Origin: Microbulbifer flavimaris
GTDB lineage: Bacteria > Pseudomonadota > Gammaproteobacteria > Pseudomonadales > Cellvibrionaceae
Direction of reading: 5' to 3'
Length of the DNA stretch: 64,000 nt
Assembly: GCF_001641755.2 (NCBI RefSeq)
Contig: NZ_LRFG02000004.1
Location: forward strand, 186,001-250,000
The translations under genes were made by a program, and so were the position numbers. A model generated the notes under the pieces. That model was given only the letters and a program-made list of their open reading frames with translations. It ran no database searches and was not told the DNA's origin. Positions 59,957 through 64,000 of this stretch are shown piece after piece; the first letter of the stretch is position 1; each line of letters begins with the position of its first letter.

Positions 59957-61177
59957 ATGGAAGCGTCGATCGCCAGAGAACGCGCCGGCTATCCCGACAA
60001 GCACATTTCTGGCCAGGACCAAGTCATGCCGGAACTGGGAGAGGATGTCGAGTCGGCCCGAAGGCTGCTGGATGCCTGGGCTCTTGTCCAGCCCGATAGC
60101 GAGCCCTGTTCTGTCGATGCCCACCCCGACTTCTACTTACCTTTTCTCAATGCGCGGGAGGGTAAGAACTCGCCACAAGTGGTGCTCTGGCGTCAGGGTA
60201 GCGATGCCCGGGGCATCCTGGTCGGGCGACGTAGCCGGGGCCGGCACCAGCTCTCCATCGGCCCACTAAAGATTCCAATGCCGGAGCTCCGCCGCCTCGA
60301 TATCACTTATGGCGGACTGGAATCAAAGGACGAACAGGTGGCGCAGCTGCAAGCCGACTATTTGCGCGAGCTGTTACAGTCGGGAACGGTAGACTGTATT
60401 TCCGTCCATCACCTGCCGGTGGACAGCGCCATTGGCGGCATACTCCAAGCCGGGCTGCGAATGCCTGGCGATGGCAGCCCCATTGTAAAAAAGCAGTGGT
60501 TCCTGCAACTAACAGATGACCAGAAGCAGCCCATTGTCACCAACTCCGCCAAGACCCGCAGCTCGCAAAGGCGACAGGACAGAAAACTCGAGAAGGCATT
60601 TTCCGGCACCGTGAAAATCCGCGAGGTTCGGGATCTGGATCAGGTGGGCAGGTTCATAGAAGCAGCGTCAGAAATCGGGGCAAAAAGCTATCAGGGAAGC
60701 CTCCGAATCGGGGTAACCGATTCCCGGCGCTGGCACACCCATCTCGGGGTACTGGCCGGCATCGGCTGCCTCCGGGCCTACGTGCTGGAAGCGCAGGACA
60801 CGCCCATTGCCTATGCAGTGGGCTCCTACAAGCACCGCACTTATACCGGCATTGCCACTTCATTCCTCCCTGAGCACCGCAATCTGAGCCCCGGCGCCTA
60901 CCTCAATCGCCGCGTGATCGAACACCTGCAGGCAGAGGGGGCTATGTGGCTCGATTTTGGCTTTGGCGATGCATCCTACAAGCAACTCCACGGCACCTGG
61001 CAACGGGAAATTGTCACGCTGCACCTGTACAGCCGTACTCCTGCTGCCCGTGTGGCCCGGGCACTGGATGCCTCGGTGAAGTGGGTGGATCACACCAGCC
61101 GTCGCATGCTGCATGAAAGCGGCCTGTACGAGCGGGCCCGAAAACTGATACGGCGCAGTGCCGAGCGCAATCGCTGA
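59957..61177 (+). CDS. CelD/FemAB-type acetyltransferase (Acetyltransf_6), paralogue B
   Basis: A 406-aa paralogue of the gene at 58234. Shared blocks: HPDFYLPFLN, SGTVDCISVHHLPVD (versus GGSVDCISIFRLPTD), SAKTRSSQRRQDRKLEKAFS, AYVLEAQDTPIAYAVGS and MWLDFGFGDASYKQLHG. The ATG at 59957 is chosen because GAGG lies seven bases upstream and the paralogue alignment starts there; a longer frame to 59750 is unsupported. The C-terminal region (ALDASVKWVDHTSRRMLHES) is a basic helix. Family members modify surface glycans or lipids; no biosynthetic cluster is present. Confidence 0.8.
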   Translation: MEASIARERAGYPDKHISGQDQVMPELGEDVESARRLLDAWALVQPDSEPCSVDAHPDFYLPFLNAREGKNSPQVVLWRQGSDARGILVGRRSRGRHQLSIGPLKIPMPELRRLDITYGGLESKDEQVAQLQADYLRELLQSGTVDCISVHHLPVDSAIGGILQAGLRMPGDGSPIVKKQWFLQLTDDQKQPIVTNSAKTRSSQRRQDRKLEKAFSGTVKIREVRDLDQVGRFIEAASEIGAKSYQGSLRIGVTDSRRWHTHLGVLAGIGCLRAYVLEAQDTPIAYAVGSYKHRTYTGIATSFLPEHRNLSPGAYLNRRVIEHLQAEGAMWLDFGFGDASYKQLHGTWQREIVTLHLYSRTPAARVARALDASVKWVDHTSRRMLHESGLYERARKLIRRSAERNR

Positions 61178-61302
61178 GGAGGCTCTCCCGCCGGGCGCAC
61201 TCCATCACCGAGGTGCACACACTCTCCGTGAGGCGCAGCCGGCTTGGGACGAGACTGCGGCTTTCCGGTCACGGGCTGGTCGATTACAGTAGAGAGGCCA
61301 CG

Positions 61303-62217
61303 ATGCCCGAGGTACCGGAACCCGCCATGAGCCAGCCTTTCACTCCCCGTACCAGCCAAGCCGCAGAGCCGCCGACACAAGCAATCGCACCCATGCCGCC
61401 GGAAGAGGCGGCTGCGCAACTGGCAGAATTCATCGCCCAAAACCCGCGCCTGATGGTTCTCACCGGCGCGGGGGTAAGCACTGACTCCGGCATCCCCGAC
61501 TACCGGGATGAGGACGGGGCCTGGAAGCGCAAACAACCTGTGCAGCACCAGGACTTCATGGGCAGCCTTGATACCCGCCGCCGCTACTGGGGCCGCAGCT
61601 TGATCGGCTGGCCGGTCATCCGGCACTCCAAACCGAACCCGGCCCACCACCATCTGGCAGAACTGGAACGGCGGGAGTCGACGGAGCTGCTGGTTACGCA
61701 AAATGTGGACCGCCTGCACCAGCGGGCGGGCAGCCAGCGGGTCGTCGACCTGCACGGCCGTGCCGACCAGATCCGCTGTATGGCCTGCGATTACCGCTGT
61801 GATCGCCAGCTGGTGCACGATCAGTGTTTCGACCTGAATCCGGATTTCCGCAAGTACCGGGCCACGGTGGCACCGGACGGGGATGCGGACCTGGAGGTGG
61901 ATTTCAGCCGTTTCCGGATCTTCGACTGCCCCCGCTGCGGCGGCATCCTGAAACCGGACGTGGTGTTCTTTGGCGACAACGTGCCGTCTGCCCGGGTGCA
62001 GACGGCGCTGGATGCGCTGCGGGCCAGCGACGGGTTACTGGTGGTGGGCTCATCCCTGATGGTTTATTCCGGGTTCCGTTTCTGCCGCTATGCGCGCGAG
62101 TGGGGCAAGCCCATCGCAACACTGAATCTCGGGCGGACCCGTGCCGACGGCATGACTGACCTGAAACTGCATGCCCGCATTGGCGAGACTCTCTCAGCGG
62201 CACTGGCGCAGCTATAA
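61303..62217 (+). CDS. Sir2-family NAD-dependent protein deacylase
   Basis: A 304-aa sirtuin. The NAD-binding motif GAGVSTDSGIPDYRDEDGAW, the catalytic VTQNVDRLHQRAG with HG in VDLHGRADQ, and a zinc module of CMACDYRC plus CPRCGG. The insert between (about 175-200) is longer than in CobB. The sirtuin removes acyl groups from lysines, giving O-acyl-ADP-ribose and nicotinamide. ATG at 61303 has AGAGAGG at five bases; ATG at 61327 is possible. Lies next to two acetyltransferase genes, but those are not protein acetylases by family. Confidence 0.9.
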   Translation: MPEVPEPAMSQPFTPRTSQAAEPPTQAIAPMPPEEAAAQLAEFIAQNPRLMVLTGAGVSTDSGIPDYRDEDGAWKRKQPVQHQDFMGSLDTRRRYWGRSLIGWPVIRHSKPNPAHHHLAELERRESTELLVTQNVDRLHQRAGSQRVVDLHGRADQIRCMACDYRCDRQLVHDQCFDLNPDFRKYRATVAPDGDADLEVDFSRFRIFDCPRCGGILKPDVVFFGDNVPSARVQTALDALRASDGLLVVGSSLMVYSGFRFCRYAREWGKPIATLNLGRTRADGMTDLKLHARIGETLSAALAQL

Positions 62218-62278
62218 ACGCCGGCCCAACCCCGGGACCCACCCAATGCCCTCCGTGCTCTGAGCGCCGGTTGTCACG

Positions 62279-64000
62279 CTAGCGTGCCGGCAGAAAAGCA
62301 CCGAAACCGGCTTCACTGCCCAACTCCGGTTGCAGCGCTTCATCCCGCACTGCCACGCGGCCGTTGATGACCACATGCCTGACGATGCCCGGGTTGCGGT
62401 TCACCAGCCGTTGCAGGCCGAAGTTTTCCATTTCGGCCCAGTGCACCTGCTCCAGATCCTGGCTCAGCCCGCTGGGATCCAGCACAACCAGGTCGGCGCG
62501 ATCCCCCTCGCGGATTTTGCCGGCGCCCACACCAAACCAGTCGGCCTGATCCCCGGTGAGGCGCCAGACCGCCTGCTCCATCGACATGATCGGCCGACCT
62601 TCGTCGATAGATTCCTGCACCAGCTTCAGCAGGCGCAGGGGCAGGTTATAGAAGGCCATGTTTCGGATATGGGCGCCGGCATCACTGAAGGTGATCAGGG
62701 CGTGGCGGTCCCGCACCATTTTGCGCAGGACATTCTTGCGGTGGTTGGCGACGGTGGTGTACCAGCGCAGGCGGGTGCCGTATTCCACTACCAGGTCCAG
62801 GAACAGGTCCACCACGTGGATGCCCCGTTCCGCTGCTACCTCGGCAAAGTTCCTGCCGACCAGGCTTTTGTCGGGGCAGCCGATAATCTGTGCGTCACCA
62901 AAATCCCGCTGCCAGACCCGCGGGCTGAGTTTCTCGCCATAGAAGCGCCGAAACTCCCGCCGGTACTGCTCATCCTGCAGTAGCTCATTGCGCGCCACCG
63001 CGTCTTTCAGATCCAGCGCCATTTCGCCGGCACCAAATTCCTCGAAGAACACCACATCGATGCCGTCGGCATACACGGTAAATGGTGTCGGCAGCACCTG
63101 CCAGCGGAAGCTGCCGCGCAGGGCATTGGTCACTCTGGACGTCAACCGGGTGAGTAAATTCAGGTAGGCACTGCCCTTCAGGTCCATCTGGCTGATGAGC
63201 GTAGTTTTCAGCGGCCGCCGCAACCAGCCGATGCACTCACGCATGTACTGGGTAATCTGCAGCGGGCGGGCGGCATCCGGTGCACCCTGATGAACACGAT
63301 TGTACTTGCGCACAAGGCGGTTCAGGCGCGACACCTCACGCCAGTGGGCATAAGTACTGGGCAGGCTCTTGGACCACTCGCGCTCGCCATCGACCTTGTC
63401 CCACTTGAGGCACATGGTGGAAAGACCGAGAAAGCCGCACTGCAGCGCCTCGGCCAGCTGGGCTTCCATTGCTTGTAGTTCAGCCTCGGTGGGCCGCACA
63501 TTGCGATCCGTGGCCCGGCTCAGCCCCATGACACTGGCGCGCAGGTCACTGTGGCCCAGCAGGCTGATCACGTTGGGGCCCAGTGGCAGGGTAGCGAGGT
63601 GGTCGATCCACTCACGGGGCGAATGCCAGGACTTTTTCTCACGCAAGATTGGCAGCACTTTTTCCCGCGGTACGGTTTCCACCCGAGTGAAGATATCCGA
63701 GGCGTCCTCCGCCTCGCTGCACACCATGCTCAGGGAACAGCTGCCCACAAGCACCGTCGTCACACCGTGGCGAACCGATTCCGACAGGCTGGGGCTGACC
63801 AGCAGTTCTGCATCGTAGTGAGTGTGGGTATCCAGAAAGCCGGGCATCACCCATTGATCGCGGGCGTCGATGACCTCTCTCGCCTCACTGTGGTCAATCG
63901 TCTCCGCGGTCACCCGGGCAATGCGGCCATCCTTGATCGCGATATTTTGCACCGATGACGGCGCACCGGTGCCATCGAAGTATCGGCCACTCTCAATCAA
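62279..64000 (-). CDS. N-acyl-D-amino-acid deacylase-like amidohydrolase (5' end outside window)
   Basis: The frame reaches the window edge without a proper start (its first codon is TTG), so the N-terminus is missing by at least a few residues; 573 aa are visible. It is a D-aminoacylase-type amidohydrolase of the metal-dependent superfamily: PGFLDTHTHYDAELLVSP (metal histidines), GVTTVLVGSCSLSM, FSDAGAHIRNMAFYNLP near residue 440 and a C-terminal composite beta domain (GDRADLVVLDPSGL). An insertion of about 110 residues around 215-330 gives a non-standard middle region. Substrate unknown; D-amino-acid derivatives are the family guess. Confidence 0.85.
   Translation of the reverse strand: MIESGRYFDGTGAPSSVQNIAIKDGRIARVTAETIDHSEAREVIDARDQWVMPGFLDTHTHYDAELLVSPSLSESVRHGVTTVLVGSCSLSMVCSEAEDASDIFTRVETVPREKVLPILREKKSWHSPREWIDHLATLPLGPNVISLLGHSDLRASVMGLSRATDRNVRPTEAELQAMEAQLAEALQCGFLGLSTMCLKWDKVDGEREWSKSLPSTYAHWREVSRLNRLVRKYNRVHQGAPDAARPLQITQYMRECIGWLRRPLKTTLISQMDLKGSAYLNLLTRLTSRVTNALRGSFRWQVLPTPFTVYADGIDVVFFEEFGAGEMALDLKDAVARNELLQDEQYRREFRRFYGEKLSPRVWQRDFGDAQIIGCPDKSLVGRNFAEVAAERGIHVVDLFLDLVVEYGTRLRWYTTVANHRKNVLRKMVRDRHALITFSDAGAHIRNMAFYNLPLRLLKLVQESIDEGRPIMSMEQAVWRLTGDQADWFGVGAGKIREGDRADLVVLDPSGLSQDLEQVHWAEMENFGLQRLVNRNPGIVRHVVINGRVAVRDEALQPELGSEAGFGAFLPAR

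Overview
The window is a GC-rich gammaproteobacterial chromosome segment. Protein sequences and gene order (recN / grpE-dnaK-dnaJ-dapB-carA-carB-greA) fit a marine Cellvibrionales bacterium, most like Microbulbifer; this genus call is an inference from recalled sequence character, not from a search. It is mostly housekeeping DNA with accessory insertions. I see no rRNA, tRNA, CRISPR array, prophage or intact insertion sequence.

Layout. 1-2.2 kb: end of a curli-subunit locus with three curlin-repeat proteins, the first cut by the window edge. 2.3-16 kb (minus strand): greA, carB, carA, a YfiR-like periplasmic protein, a RimB-RimK fusion, dapB, then dnaJ, dnaK and grpE, with a near-consensus heat-shock promoter before grpE. 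16-24 kb: recN with a probable LexA box, a PlsC-type acyltransferase, yebC, aspS, an FmdB zinc ribbon, an HU protein with a histone-H1-like tail, and proS. 24-33 kb: lytic transglycosylase, a membrane AraC regulator, a tandemly duplicated sterol-desaturase-like unit, then a DUF3604 / PpiC / HupE-UreJ operon. 33-37 kb: Lrp regulator, AruH-like aminotransferase and a GDSL autotransporter esterase.

37-41 kb holds the most coherent regulatory unit: a minus-strand operon of a TudS-DUF1722 protein (RudS-like tRNA 4-thiouridine desulfidase), a MerR-type regulator and a DNA photolyase. Its promoter (TTGTAC-17-TATAAC) is covered by four TGTACA sites arranged as two pairs. This looks like a light/near-UV response operon, with DNA repair and tRNA photosensor demodification under one switch.

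41-64 kb: a large FAD/Fe-S dehydrogenase (YdiJ type), a TPR protein, a secreted 3D-domain protein, trhO, a cupredoxin-like protein, apbC, metG, a 109-bp inverted-repeat element, a 2-hydroxyacid dehydrogenase, an ElaB/YqjD-YqjE-YqjK-like stress operon, a lower-GC patch with an unknown secreted protein and one of two paralogous CelD/FemAB-type acetyltransferases, a sirtuin, and an N-acyl-D-amino-acid deacylase-like amidohydrolase cut by the right edge.

Many start codons were re-chosen from Shine-Dalgarno sequences, signal peptides and remembered family N-termini; these choices are explained in the entries.
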